Source: Enterocloster asparagiformis
GTDB lineage: Bacteria > Bacillota > Clostridia > Lachnospirales > Lachnospiraceae
Direction: 5' to 3'
Length of the DNA stretch: 64,000 nt
NCBI GenBank assembly: GCA_018380885.1
Contig: JAGZSY010000018.1
Span: forward strand, 1 to 64,000
Shown: positions 53,154 to 63,047 of the stretch, piece after piece
How the letters are laid out: each line of letters begins with the position of its first letter
How positions within the stretch are numbered: the stretch's first letter is position 1
The notes under the pieces: generated by a model
The model's input: the letters and a program-made list of their open reading frames with translations, nothing else
What the model was told of the DNA's origin: nothing
The model's database searches: none
Position numbers and translations under genes: made by a program

Positions 53154-53606
53154 ATGACGAAGGACGTACTGATTACGATCAGCGGAGTACAGATATTGGA
53201 TGACGACGATGAAGATGTGGAGATGGTCACCCGGGGGGACTACTACCAGAAAAACGGCAAGCACTATATCATGTACGACGAGCAGATGGAGGGCTTTCAG
53301 GGCACGGTGAAGAACATCATCAAGGTTTCTCCCGGAAGCGTGGACATTATCAAAAAGGGCATCACCAGCGCTCATATGCAGTTTGAAAAGGACAAAAAAA
53401 ACCTGTCCTGCTACAACACTCCCATGGGGGATCTGGTCATCGGCATCCAGGCCAACCGGATTCGCATCGACGAGAAGGAGGACTGCCTGAAGATCAACGT
53501 GGAGTATTCGCTGGATATCAATTACCAGCACGCCTCCGACTGTAATATCGTATTTGATATACAGTCCGTCGGGGGTGCGGCGATGCACGGATTATCTGCT
53601 TGTTAA
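53154..53606 (+). CDS. DUF1934 (YwiB-like) beta-barrel protein
   Basis: A 150-residue protein with the DUF1934 layout: VLITISGVQ, DYYQKNGKHYIMYDE, GFQGTVKNIIKV, NTPMGDLVIGIQANRI and LKINVEYSLDIN. These are calycin-like small barrels of unknown ligand. AAGGAAGGA precedes ATG 53154. Probably co-transcribed with ddl, and closed by a terminator. Confidence 0.82.
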   Translation: MTKDVLITISGVQILDDDDEDVEMVTRGDYYQKNGKHYIMYDEQMEGFQGTVKNIIKVSPGSVDIIKKGITSAHMQFEKDKKNLSCYNTPMGDLVIGIQANRIRIDEKEDCLKINVEYSLDINYQHASDCNIVFDIQSVGGAAMHGLSAC

Positions 53607-53628
53607 ACAAAACAGCTACAGCGCGTGG

Positions 53629-53680
53629 GAGCTGCCGCCATTTGACGATGAAGCGATCGTTGGGGGCGGCGGCTCTTTTT
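53629..53680 (+). terminator. Terminator after the DUF1934 gene
   Basis: GAGCTGCCGCC pairs with GGCGGCGGCTC (one G-T pair), followed by TTTTT. Confidence 0.78.
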
Positions 53681-53706
53681 AAACGCAGGTGCGAGGGGGA
53701 TAAAAC

Positions 53707-54813
53707 ATGTACAGGGTACTCATTGTGGACGATGAGATTATGATTCGCAGAGGTCTGAGCAAGATCATCAAATGGGAGCAGATCGGGTTTGAGCTGGCCG
53801 GGGCGGCGGGGGACGCCCAGGAGGCCCTGAAGGTGCTGGAGGAAACCGCGGTGGATGTGCTGCTGACGGATATCAGCATGCCGGAGATGAGCGGCCTGGA
53901 GCTGATCCGGCTGGCAAAGGAGCTGCAGCCCAGGATCAAGACCGTGGTGATCAGCGGCTACAGCGAGTTCGACTACGCCATCGAGGCCATTAAGCTCAAG
54001 GTGGAGAACTACATATTAAAACCCCTGGACCCCAAGAAGATCACGGAAATCTTCGAGGGGCTGAAAACGCAGATAGACGAGGAGAACCGGAATGAGCAGA
54101 AGGAGCAGTACCTCCAGTCCGAGTACGAGATGCTGCGGGGAGTGGACGCTGAGCACAAGGGCTTCCAGGAGGAATACCAGGCGCAGCTGATCCGGCTGCT
54201 GGAGGAGGGCAGATACAGCGAGATGGACGCGTTTGCGGAGGAGCTGTTCACGTTTCTGGAGCAGGGGAAGATCGACATCCGCGATTATTGCCTGAAGGCT
54301 CTCCGCAACGCCGCCCTGTACTTTCATCTGGAGAACCCGCCGCTGTTTAGCATTTACCGGCTGAAGCCCGGCGCGCCGGAATACATCGAGGAGGGGAAGG
54401 GGCGCTTCCGCGAGGATTTGCAGCTGCTGGTGGCCCAGCTGCGGGATACCTCGGAGAGCACGGCGATTCTGGTGAGCAGCCAGGCCCGCCGGTATATTGA
54501 GCTGAACTACCGGGACAAGAACCTGTCCCTGCGGGAGGCGGCCGACCATCTGGGGGTCAGCTACGGCTATCTGTCCACGGCCTTTGCCCGCACCTACGGC
54601 AAGAATTTTAAGGCCTACCTGACGTCCATGCGCATCGAGAGAGCCAGGGAGCTTTTGATGGAGCGCAAATATAAGATTTACGAGATTGCCGACATGACCG
54701 GTTACGGCAGCTCCCGGTACTTTACGGAGGCCTTCAAGCGCCGCTACGGCATCTCGCCGGTGGATTACCTGAGCCGCCTGAACGGAGGGATGGAAAGTGA
54801 ACCCGATGAATAA
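53707..54813 (+). CDS. YesN-type response regulator with AraC DNA-binding domain
   Basis: A 368-residue regulator. Residues 1-120 are a receiver (VLIVDDE, phosphoacceptor D55 in LLTDISMPEMSG, Lys near 105 in YILKPLD). A helical linker follows, and the C-terminal 100 residues are two AraC helix-turn-helix motifs (LSLREAADHLGVSYGYLSTA, YEIADMTGYGSSRYFTEAFK). It overlaps its sensor kinase gene by 17 bases and should control the ABC importer downstream. Confidence 0.92.
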   Translation: MYRVLIVDDEIMIRRGLSKIIKWEQIGFELAGAAGDAQEALKVLEETAVDVLLTDISMPEMSGLELIRLAKELQPRIKTVVISGYSEFDYAIEAIKLKVENYILKPLDPKKITEIFEGLKTQIDEENRNEQKEQYLQSEYEMLRGVDAEHKGFQEEYQAQLIRLLEEGRYSEMDAFAEELFTFLEQGKIDIRDYCLKALRNAALYFHLENPPLFSIYRLKPGAPEYIEEGKGRFREDLQLLVAQLRDTSESTAILVSSQARRYIELNYRDKNLSLREAADHLGVSYGYLSTAFARTYGKNFKAYLTSMRIERARELLMERKYKIYEIADMTGYGSSRYFTEAFKRRYGISPVDYLSRLNGGMESEPDE

Positions 54814-56644
54814 GGAGATGACGCTGCGCAACCGCTTTATCCTGACCTCCTACCTGTCCATCGTGTTCTCGGTGGTCCTGATCTGCGTGGTCAGCTACGT
54901 GCTGCTGAGCAGCAACTCGCGCAAGTTTGCGGTACAGGCCAGCAACGAGGTGGTGCAGCAGAAGAGCGGTGACATCAACACAAAGCTCCAGGGCCTGGAG
55001 GTAACGGTGCGTGACGTCATTTACAGCCCGGAGCTGCAAAAGATTCTGGGCGCCTGGGATCCGGAGGCCGGGGAAAAGCCGTATCCCCAGGAATCGGTGG
55101 ACCACACCATCTCCCTGGCGACGAACTCCCTGTATATGATGCACAATATCGTGATCTTTTCCCTGGACGGGGAGATGATCGGCAGCATGTTCGAGTTCGA
55201 CCCGGAGCGGAAGGCCGACAGCTATCCCTGGTATCAGGCGGCGGCTCAGTCCAACGGCGAGACCGTATGGCTGAAGGACACGGTGGAGATGATCCGGGAC
55301 AATTACGGCCTGCACATGTCCATTTCCGGCGTGAAGAAGATCCGCTCGGTCTACGATTCGGATGTGTCGCGCATCGGCCGCGACCTGGGCTACGTTTACT
55401 TTACCATGAATCTTGACAGCCTGCTGAATTTCAACCAGTCGGAGTATGTGAGCCAGGGGCGCAAGGTGTTCGTGGTAGCCGGGGACTCACAGATTCTGGG
55501 AGGAAGCGACCTGGCGCAGCGTGGCAGCAGGTTCGACGCGTCCCTGCTGGCGCCGGGCCGCAACAATACCTACGTAAATTACGGCGGGCGGGAGTATCTG
55601 CTCACCTTCGGCCGCACGGACCCCTCGGTGGACTGGTACACGGTCTGTCTGACGGAGCGCTCTTACATTTTAAAGGACGCCCACACCGCGATCATGTCCT
55701 GCGGCGGCGTGGCCGTCGTGCTGCTGGCCGTGTTCTGCTATATTTCCGTGCGCAACGCGGAATCCCTGAGCCGTCCCATCAAAGGCCTGCAAAAGGAGTT
55801 TGAGATGGTGGAGGAGGGCAACTTCGACATTGAGATCAAGGGGAAAACCGGAATTATGGAGGTGGACAACCTGTTCTCCCGCTTCCACGTGATGGCCTAC
55901 CGCCTGGACAACCTGATCCACAAGGTGTACGAGGCCCAGATCAAGGAGCAGAAGCTGATCGTGGAGGCCAGGCAGGCCCAGATCCAGTCCCTGCAAATGC
56001 AGATCAACCCACATTTTCTCTACAACACCCTGGACTCCATCAACTGGATGGCGCTGATGGAGGGAAATGAGGACGTGTCCCGGATGATCCTGGCCCTGGG
56101 CCATCTGTTCCGCAACAGCATCAACACCTCGGGCATCTACACCACGGTCCGGGAGGAGATCGAGAACGTGAAGCTGTACATGTTTTTGGAGCAGGTGCGC
56201 TTTGAGGGCAGGCTGGATTTCCAGGTGGACGTGGACGAGGACGTGATGGAGGGGACCCTGCTGAAGCACACCCTTCAGCCCCTGGTGGAAAATTCCATCA
56301 AGCACGGGATTGAACCCTACCATATCAAAGGAAAGATCTGCATCGCCATCACCGGCGGGGAGGGCAGGCTGCGCATCGTGGTCTCGGACAACGGCAAGGG
56401 GATGAAGGACGAGGTCCTGGCCTCGCTGCAGCAGATGTGGGCGGACATTGAGAACGCCGAGGAGACCAGGTCCCGGGGCAACGGCGGGGTGGGAATCCGC
56501 AACATCATGAAGCGGCTGTGGCTCTGCTACGGGGAGGAGGCCTCCCTGGTGATCAGCAGCAGAGCGGGGCAGGGGACCCGCATGGAAATCAGTTTCCCGA
56601 TGCGCGCGCCGGCGCAAAAAACAGAGAAATCTGATGCTGAATGA
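54797..56644 (+). CDS. YesM-type sensor histidine kinase
   Basis: A 615-residue membrane kinase: span 1 near 14-36, a dCache-like outside domain of about 255 residues, span 2 near 297-317, HAMP region, His-kinase domain with phosphoacceptor His in QINPHFLYNTLDSINW, and an ATPase domain (NSIKHGIEPYHIKGKIC, DNGKGMKDEVL, GGVGIRNIMKRL). GTG start inside the response regulator gene with GGAGGG upstream. It likely senses the sugar directly or through the binding protein. Confidence 0.92.
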   Translation: MNPMNKEMTLRNRFILTSYLSIVFSVVLICVVSYVLLSSNSRKFAVQASNEVVQQKSGDINTKLQGLEVTVRDVIYSPELQKILGAWDPEAGEKPYPQESVDHTISLATNSLYMMHNIVIFSLDGEMIGSMFEFDPERKADSYPWYQAAAQSNGETVWLKDTVEMIRDNYGLHMSISGVKKIRSVYDSDVSRIGRDLGYVYFTMNLDSLLNFNQSEYVSQGRKVFVVAGDSQILGGSDLAQRGSRFDASLLAPGRNNTYVNYGGREYLLTFGRTDPSVDWYTVCLTERSYILKDAHTAIMSCGGVAVVLLAVFCYISVRNAESLSRPIKGLQKEFEMVEEGNFDIEIKGKTGIMEVDNLFSRFHVMAYRLDNLIHKVYEAQIKEQKLIVEARQAQIQSLQMQINPHFLYNTLDSINWMALMEGNEDVSRMILALGHLFRNSINTSGIYTTVREEIENVKLYMFLEQVRFEGRLDFQVDVDEDVMEGTLLKHTLQPLVENSIKHGIEPYHIKGKICIAITGGEGRLRIVVSDNGKGMKDEVLASLQQMWADIENAEETRSRGNGGVGIRNIMKRLWLCYGEEASLVISSRAGQGTRMEISFPMRAPAQKTEKSDAE

Positions 56645-56675
56645 AATAATCTGATGAAAAAGTAAATTTACAACA

Positions 56676-56704
56676 TTGTTCTAAAAAAGGGTCGTTGATA
56701 TGAT
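56676..56704 (+). promoter_or_regulatory. Promoter of the sugar ABC/catabolic operon
   Basis: TTGTTC, 17-base spacer, TATGAT, 130 bases before the binding-protein start. The long leader could hold the response-regulator site. Confidence 0.5.
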
Positions 56705-56834
56705 ATAGGCATGTAGCGGTATGGGCGTCTGCCATACTCCTGCGTGCCTGTTTTTGACCGTTGGACAGTCCCGGCGGGGACTCGGACCAGGGCAGGCTGA
56801 GCGTACAAACCATTCATTCAAAGGAGGAAGCAAT

Positions 56835-58187
56835 ATGAAAAAGACAGTAGGTTTCCTGATGTGCCTGGCTGCAGCCGGAATGCTGGCGGGCTGCGGCGGA
56901 AATTCCGATGCCGGAAGCGCTACCACGGCGGCGGCCAACAGCGGCTCCGAGGCAGTCACGGAGGGGGAGAGCAAGGCGGAGAAAACAGGTGATCCGGTTG
57001 TGATCAACTACTACGACTGGGATATCCCGGACCAGAAATTCATTGACGACTTTAACGCGGCCAACCCCGATATCCAGGTGGTTGTCCACAGTATTCCGGC
57101 CAACGGCGAGCGCCTGACCAAGCTGGACATCCTGGCGATGAGCGGCGGCGACATGGACGTTATGCCCATCTCCGACGGCGACCAGTTTACCAGATTCGAG
57201 TCCGGCATGCTGGCTCCTTTGGATGAGTTTATCGAGAGAGACGGCCTGGACATGGAGGCCTCCTTCGGAAAATATGCGATTTGGGGCCAGTCCGACGGCA
57301 AGTATTACGGGATTCCGTTCCGCGCTACCCAGACCGGCATCTATTATAATAAAGATATGTTCGACCAGGCGGGCGTAGCCTATCCGTCCGACGACTGGAC
57401 CCTGGACGAGTACATTGAGACCGCCAGAAAGATGGCCGAGTGGGGCAAGTCCCAGGGCATCTACGGCACCTACACCCATACATACGCCAACGAGTGGGCG
57501 ACCGTAGCGGCCCAGAAGGGCGAGTGGTACACCGCCGACGGCAAGTGCAACATCAAGGACCCGGCCTGGAGGACCGCGCTGGAGACCCGCAAGATGTTAG
57601 ACGACGAGGGCACCCAGATGCCTTACGGACAGATCGTGGCCGTGAAGGCCGTGATCAACAGCTCCTTCTTAGGCGGCAAGGAAGCCATGGTCAACGCCGG
57701 AAGCTGGCTGGTGCGCGATATGAAGAACAAGGACAAATTCCCCTTTGATTTCAATGTGGGCGTTGCGTTCCTGCCGCGCTTCGACGAGACCGTGGAGGGA
57801 CCGCGCAGCAATTATTCCTGTTCCGTACTGGGTATCCCGGAGAATTCCAAGCACAAAGAGGAAGCCTGGCGTTTCATCCGCTACTATGTTGAGGAGTGCT
57901 CCAACTACATTGCGGCGTCCGGAAACGTGCCCACCTATCTGCCGGCTTACAACGACGATATCGTGAACATCTTCTGCGAGGGCTCCGGCCTGCCGGTTGA
58001 GTACGGCCAGAAGTTCTTCGACAGCAACGTGAAGCTGACCACCAACAAGATCATCGGACCCTGCGGCGCGCAGTACATGCAGATCGGCAAAGAGGAGATC
58101 GAGCAGTATTTCAACGGCGAGAAAACGCTGGATGAGACTCTGGACAACATTGAGAGACGTGTAAACGAAGAGCTGGCAAAGCAGTAA
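56835..58187 (+). CDS. Sugar ABC transporter substrate-binding lipoprotein
   Basis: A 450-residue lipoprotein (AAAGMLAGCGGN lipobox, Cys near residue 20), family 1 binding protein: VINYYDWDIPDQKFIDDFNA, YGIPFRATQTGIYYNKDMFD and VNAGSWLVRDM are typical. It captures an oligosaccharide or glycoside for the two permeases that follow. AAAGGAGGAA precedes ATG 56835. First gene of the operon. Confidence 0.92.
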   Translation: MKKTVGFLMCLAAAGMLAGCGGNSDAGSATTAAANSGSEAVTEGESKAEKTGDPVVINYYDWDIPDQKFIDDFNAANPDIQVVVHSIPANGERLTKLDILAMSGGDMDVMPISDGDQFTRFESGMLAPLDEFIERDGLDMEASFGKYAIWGQSDGKYYGIPFRATQTGIYYNKDMFDQAGVAYPSDDWTLDEYIETARKMAEWGKSQGIYGTYTHTYANEWATVAAQKGEWYTADGKCNIKDPAWRTALETRKMLDDEGTQMPYGQIVAVKAVINSSFLGGKEAMVNAGSWLVRDMKNKDKFPFDFNVGVAFLPRFDETVEGPRSNYSCSVLGIPENSKHKEEAWRFIRYYVEECSNYIAASGNVPTYLPAYNDDIVNIFCEGSGLPVEYGQKFFDSNVKLTTNKIIGPCGAQYMQIGKEEIEQYFNGEKTLDETLDNIERRVNEELAKQ

Positions 58188-58215
58188 GCGGGCTTGTAAC
58201 TAAAGAGGGGAAGCG

Positions 58216-59130
58216 GTGTCGGCTATGAAAGCGAAAACGAAACTCAACAAAATTCAGCTGAGGGAGGAGCGGGCCGGCTACGGCTTCCTCCTTCTGAGCT
58301 TAATCGGAACCACCATCTTTATTATCGTACCAATTCTGATGTCCATGTTTTTGGGCTTTACCACGTGGAATCCCATGAAGGGCCTGGCCGGCCTGGATTT
58401 TGTGGGATTGCAGAACTTCCGGGATATGGCGGGGGACGAGCGCGTATGGGCCGCCCTCAGAAACAACCTGGTTTACTCCCTGTCCTACGTTCCTCTGACG
58501 ATCGCCATCGCGCTGGTGCTGGCAGGGCTTCTGAACAAATTTGTATTCTGTAAAATTCCGATCCGAATGATGACATTTATGCCGTACATTTCCTCCCTGG
58601 TATCCGTTGCCACGGTGTGGATGGTACTGCTCTACCCGGACAACGGTCCGGTAAACGGCATCCTTGCCAACGTATTCCATGTGGCAAACCCGCCCAAGTG
58701 GTTCATCAGCTCCGACTGGGCGCTCAAGGGCATCATCATGATGTCCGTCTGGCACGATGTGGGATATTACTGTATCATTCTCTTAGCCAATATGCAGGGG
58801 CTGTCCAAGGAGGTTTACGAGTCCGCGGCTGTGGACGGGGCCAACGCCTTCCAGACCTTCTTCCGCATCACCATTCCCATGATGTCGTCCAGTATTTTCT
58901 TCTGCATCACCCTGGCGACTATCAACTCCTTTAAAATCTTCGACCAGGTGAATATTATCACAGAGGGCGGCCCGGGATTTTCCACCACCGTGCTGGTGCA
59001 GAGCATCTATTACTATGCGTTCAAGGAGTACAAGATCGGCTATGCGGCCGCGGTGGCGATTATCCTGTTCCTTGTGATCTTTGCTTTCTCCTCGGTTTTA
59101 CAAAAACTGGAAGAAAAGTTTACGTATTAG
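58216..59130 (+). CDS. Sugar ABC transporter permease (MalF-type)
   Basis: A 304-residue permease with six spans and the cytoplasmic EAA loop (EVYESAAVDGANAFQTFFRI) that contacts an ATPase. GTG 58216 has GAGGGGA at normal distance; ATG 58225 is too far from it. No ATPase gene is in the operon, as usual for this family, where a shared MsmK-type ATPase is encoded elsewhere. Confidence 0.92.
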   Translation: MSAMKAKTKLNKIQLREERAGYGFLLLSLIGTTIFIIVPILMSMFLGFTTWNPMKGLAGLDFVGLQNFRDMAGDERVWAALRNNLVYSLSYVPLTIAIALVLAGLLNKFVFCKIPIRMMTFMPYISSLVSVATVWMVLLYPDNGPVNGILANVFHVANPPKWFISSDWALKGIIMMSVWHDVGYYCIILLANMQGLSKEVYESAAVDGANAFQTFFRITIPMMSSSIFFCITLATINSFKIFDQVNIITEGGPGFSTTVLVQSIYYYAFKEYKIGYAAAVAIILFLVIFAFSSVLQKLEEKFTY

Positions 59131-59140
59131 GAGGGACGAG

Positions 59141-59974
59141 ATGACTTATAAAAACAAACGGCTGATGGCCAGAATCATCACGACGGTTATTGTGGGAGCC
59201 CTGGCGCTGGTTTTCATATTCCCGTTTTTGTGGATGCTTTCCACCTCCTTTAAATACGAGATCGATGTGATGGAGTTTCCGGTGCGCCTGATCCCGAAAA
59301 AGTGGAATTTCCAGAACTATGTCACAGTGTTTACCAAGAGCGATTTCCCGGGATATTATCTGAATTCCATCAAAGTGACGTTCACCACCATCGTCGGGGA
59401 GCTGTGCATTACCACCATGGCGGCCTACGCCTTCGCCAGGCTGAATTTCAGGGGGAAAAAGTTTTTGTTCACCCTGTATCTGTCCACCATGATGATTCCC
59501 GGACAGGTGCTGCTTCTGCCCAAATACATCTATTTTTCCCAGCTGCACATCACCAACACACATCTGGCGCTGATTATGCCGGGACTGTTTTCCGTGTTCG
59601 GCGTGCTGCTGATGCGGCAGGTGTTCATGCAGATTCCGTATGAGTACACGGAGGCCGCCTACATCGACGGAGCCTCCCATCCCACGATCTTTCTCAAACT
59701 GATTCTGCCCCTTGCCAAGCCGGGCCTGATGACCGCGCTGCTTTTGGCCTTCACCTGGTCCTGGAACGACTACATCAATCCGTTGGTCTTTTTGTCCAAC
59801 GACAAACTGTTCACCCTGACCGTCGGTCTGCAGCGCTTCCAGGAGGACGCCTCCACGAACTACGCGCTGATCATGGCGGGTGCCACCGTGTCCCTGATTC
59901 CGCTGATCGCATTGTTTTTGTTTACGCAGAAATATTTCATCGAGAGCTTTGCCTCAGCGGGCGTAAAGGGTTGA
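59141..59974 (+). CDS. Sugar ABC transporter permease (MalG-type)
   Basis: A 277-residue permease with six spans and EAA loop (EYTEAAYIDGASHPTIFLKL). TAGGAGGGACGAG before ATG 59141. It starts ten bases after the first permease; the two form the importer channel. Confidence 0.92.
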   Translation: MTYKNKRLMARIITTVIVGALALVFIFPFLWMLSTSFKYEIDVMEFPVRLIPKKWNFQNYVTVFTKSDFPGYYLNSIKVTFTTIVGELCITTMAAYAFARLNFRGKKFLFTLYLSTMMIPGQVLLLPKYIYFSQLHITNTHLALIMPGLFSVFGVLLMRQVFMQIPYEYTEAAYIDGASHPTIFLKLILPLAKPGLMTALLLAFTWSWNDYINPLVFLSNDKLFTLTVGLQRFQEDASTNYALIMAGATVSLIPLIALFLFTQKYFIESFASAGVKG

Positions 59975-59996
59975 CGAGAAAGGAGATTTGCACAAT

Positions 59997-61151
59997 ATGA
60001 ATCAAGTACGTTTTGGTATGATCGGTATCGGAAATATGGGAACCAGCCACTGCGGCTGGCTTGTGAACAACCGGATCGAGGGCGCCTGCCTGACCGCGGT
60101 ATGCGACATCGACGAGGCGCGCAGAAGCTGGGCGAAGGAGAACCTGCCCGCCGACGTTAAGATTTACGACAATTACCTGGATTTGCTGGACAGCGGCGCC
60201 GTGGATGCGGTTGTGATCGCCGTGCCCCACTACCTGCACCCGGAGATGGCCATCGCCGCTCTGGAGCGTGATCTCCACGTGATGGTGGAAAAGCCCGCCG
60301 GCGTGTATGTAAACCAGATCAAAGCCATGAACGAGGCCGCGGCGAAGAAGCCGGAGCTGGTGTTCGGCATGATGTTCAACCAGAGAATGAATCCTCTTTA
60401 CCAGAAGGTGAAGGCGATCCTGGAGGAGGGGACCATCGGAAATATCCGCCGGGTGAGCTGGATGATCACCAGCTGGTGGAGAACCCAGAAATATTACGAC
60501 TCCAGCGCCTGGAGAGCGACCTGGGCCGGCGAGGGCGGCGGCGTGCTGGTGAACCAGGCCCCCCATCAGCTGGATCTGCTCCAGTGGCTGTGCGGTATGC
60601 CCATCAATATGCAGGCCCATTTGAAGTACGGTTCCCACCGGGACATCACGGTGGAGGACGACGTGACCGCCTATTTTGAGTACGAGAACGGCGCCAGCGG
60701 CACCTTCATCACCTGCACCCACGACGCCCTGGGCACAGACCGTCTGGAAATCCACGGCGACAACGGCAAGATCATCATCACCGACAGCAAGACCGTGACG
60801 GTCAAGAAGCTCAACAAGCCCGAGGACGTGCTGAACCACGAGCTGGACTTCCGCCAGATGCTGGCCCTGGTGAAGGGGCAGACCGGCGAAAAGCTTTACA
60901 CCGAGGAGAGCTTCGAGTGCCCGGAGAACTGGGACCAGCAGCACATCGACGTGCTGATCAACTTTACGGGCGCGATTCTGCGCGGCGAGAAGCTGATCGC
61001 CCCCGGCGCGGAGGGCGTGAAGGCGGTGGAGATCGCCAACGCCATGTTCCTGTCCGACTGGCTGGGACGCACCGTGGAGATTCCGGTGGACGGAGATTTG
61101 TTCTATGAGAAGCTGCAGGAGAGGGTTCGGAAGGAGCAGGGCGAGGCGTGA
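59997..61151 (+). CDS. Gfo/Idh/MocA-family oxidoreductase 1
   Basis: A 384-residue NAD(P)-dependent dehydrogenase. GMIGIGNMGTSHCGWL is the Rossmann loop, EKPAG carries the catalytic Lys and VNQAPHQLDLLQW the catalytic His. This family oxidises a sugar hydroxyl, often at C3. ATG 59997 lies 11 bases after AGGAG. It shares one base with the next gene, so translation is coupled. Substrate unknown; see the operon finding. Confidence 0.88.
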   Translation: MNQVRFGMIGIGNMGTSHCGWLVNNRIEGACLTAVCDIDEARRSWAKENLPADVKIYDNYLDLLDSGAVDAVVIAVPHYLHPEMAIAALERDLHVMVEKPAGVYVNQIKAMNEAAAKKPELVFGMMFNQRMNPLYQKVKAILEEGTIGNIRRVSWMITSWWRTQKYYDSSAWRATWAGEGGGVLVNQAPHQLDLLQWLCGMPINMQAHLKYGSHRDITVEDDVTAYFEYENGASGTFITCTHDALGTDRLEIHGDNGKIIITDSKTVTVKKLNKPEDVLNHELDFRQMLALVKGQTGEKLYTEESFECPENWDQQHIDVLINFTGAILRGEKLIAPGAEGVKAVEIANAMFLSDWLGRTVEIPVDGDLFYEKLQERVRKEQGEA

Positions 61152-62176
61152 TGAAATTTAAGACAGGGATTATCGGATTAGGAACCGTGTCCAGGACCCA
61201 CCGCAACGCCCTGGCGCAGCTGGATAACGTGGAATTGACCGCGGTGTGCGACGTGAAGCCTGAGAAACGGGACGAGCTTGCCGAGGGAGTTCATTTCTAT
61301 GAGAATTACGAGGAGATGCTGGACCGGGAGCAACTGGACGCAGTGCATATCTGCCTGCCCCACTACCTGCACCTGCCCGTCACCAAAGCCTGCGCGAAGC
61401 GGGGGATCAACGTGCTGCTGGAGAAGCCCAGCACCATGAACACCGCCGAGCTGAGACAGATGCAGGCCCTGGACCGGGAGTACGATTTTAAGCTGGCGGT
61501 CTGCTTCCAGAACCGCTTGAATCCCACCTTTGTGAAGCTGCGGGAGCTGATCGGTTCCGGGGAGTACGGAAAGCTTCTGGGCGTCAAGGGCGTGGCCATC
61601 TGGTCCCGGAACATGGGGTATTACAACGCCTCCCCCTGGCGGGCCAGCATGGCCCAGGCCGGCGGCGGCTGCATGATCAACCAGGCGATCCACACCCTGG
61701 ACCAACTGCAGCTTTTGGGCGGCCCCATCGTCTCCGTGAACGGGCAGATTTGCAACCTGCTGCACAAGGAGATCGAGGTGGAGGACACGGCCAACGCCCA
61801 CATCGAGTTTGAGAACGGTGTGACCGGGACCTTTTTCGGAACCGTCACCTATGTGAAGAACTCCAGCATCGAGGTGCAGGCCGTGTGCGAGAAGGGCAGC
61901 TTTACCATCAAGGATTACGGGCTGTACTACGCGCCTGCGGACAATGAGAATGAGAAAACCCTGCTGGTGCGCGACCGCCGCCTGCCGGGTTCAAAGGCTT
62001 ACTACGGAGCCAGCCACGTGGAGCTGATCCGCGGCTTTTACGAGACCCTGGCCGGGGGAGAGGACACCTGCGTGAGCATCCAGGAGGACAAGGTGATCCC
62101 GCTGATCGAGGCGATCCGCAGGTCCTCCCTGGAAGGCAGAACCATTATGTGGAAGGAGATGGAAGAACATGAGTGA
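61151..62176 (+). CDS. Gfo/Idh/MocA-family oxidoreductase 2
   Basis: A 341-residue paralogue of the preceding enzyme. The Rossmann loop is GIIGLGTVSRTHRNAL, with Ser at the last Gly position; EKPSTMN has the catalytic Lys and INQAIHTLDQLQ the His. ATG 61151 overlaps the upstream stop (TGATG). It overlaps the following isomerase gene by eight bases. Paired oxidoreductases of this kind can interconvert keto-sugars. Confidence 0.88.
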   Translation: MKFKTGIIGLGTVSRTHRNALAQLDNVELTAVCDVKPEKRDELAEGVHFYENYEEMLDREQLDAVHICLPHYLHLPVTKACAKRGINVLLEKPSTMNTAELRQMQALDREYDFKLAVCFQNRLNPTFVKLRELIGSGEYGKLLGVKGVAIWSRNMGYYNASPWRASMAQAGGGCMINQAIHTLDQLQLLGGPIVSVNGQICNLLHKEIEVEDTANAHIEFENGVTGTFFGTVTYVKNSSIEVQAVCEKGSFTIKDYGLYYAPADNENEKTLLVRDRRLPGSKAYYGASHVELIRGFYETLAGGEDTCVSIQEDKVIPLIEAIRRSSLEGRTIMWKEMEEHE

Positions 62177-63035
62177 AGCGAGAAAAGGAGCGCCGAAAAT
62201 TGCGCTCAACATGTCCATGGTGAAAACGATTATGTGGGACAAGGGGCCGGACTACACCTTTGAGCGGGTGAAGGAGGCCGGGCTTTCCTACTTTGAGCTG
62301 TCCCAGGTGGACATGACGGACGAGTTCATCGACCGGACCCTGGAGGCATCCGCGAAGCACGGCGTGACCGTGATGTCCACCAGCTTAAACTACAAGCCCC
62401 TGTTCGGGCCAAACGCCAAGGGCTTTGACATTGAGCGGGATTTAGAGCGCATCATCGAGGCCAACAAGCGCCTGGGCGTGACCTATGTGCGGGATTCCCT
62501 GATTCCCAGAATCTGTATCCACAGCGAGGAGGGCTACTACAAGGCGGCCGAGGATTTAAACCGCTACGGCAGGCTGTTAAAGGAGCAGGGCTTAAAGCTG
62601 TACTACCACAACCATCACTTTGAGTTTGAGAAATTTAACGGCAAGACCGGCTTCGAGCTGCTGGTGGAGAACACGGACCCGGAGCTGGTGGGCTTTGAGA
62701 TCGACGTGCATTGGATTCAGCGCGCGGGCAACGATCCGGTAAAGTGGATCGAGCGCCTGGCCGGGAGAGAGGACATGGTGCACTTAAAGGATTACCGCAT
62801 CTACTTCCCGGACGGCGAGCCGTCCCAGGAGATTTTCCACCGGGAGCAGTGCATCCAGTTCGCGGAGATCGGCGAGGGCAACCTGGACATGAAGGCGATC
62901 ATCGAGGCCTCGGTGAAGGGCGGCGCCATCTATCTGCCCATCGAGCAGGACCAGACCTACGGCAGGGATCCCTTCGACTGCATCCGCACCAGCGTGAAGA
63001 ACATCCGCGACATGGGCTTTGGCGAGTACCTGTAA
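62169..63035 (+). CDS. TIM-barrel sugar isomerase/epimerase 1 (AP-endonuclease-2 fold)
   Basis: A 288-residue xylose-isomerase-like barrel. Metal-ligand segments are visible: LYYHNHHFEFE, GFEIDVHW, MVHLKDY and LPIEQDQ. Enzymes of this fold act as isomerases, epimerases, dehydratases or, in glycoside systems, eliminases of 3-keto-glycosides. ATG 62169 overlaps the upstream gene. Substrate not determined. Confidence 0.85.
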   Translation: MSEARKGAPKIALNMSMVKTIMWDKGPDYTFERVKEAGLSYFELSQVDMTDEFIDRTLEASAKHGVTVMSTSLNYKPLFGPNAKGFDIERDLERIIEANKRLGVTYVRDSLIPRICIHSEEGYYKAAEDLNRYGRLLKEQGLKLYYHNHHFEFEKFNGKTGFELLVENTDPELVGFEIDVHWIQRAGNDPVKWIERLAGREDMVHLKDYRIYFPDGEPSQEIFHREQCIQFAEIGEGNLDMKAIIEASVKGGAIYLPIEQDQTYGRDPFDCIRTSVKNIRDMGFGEYL

Positions 63036-63047
63036 GAGGAGGCGGCT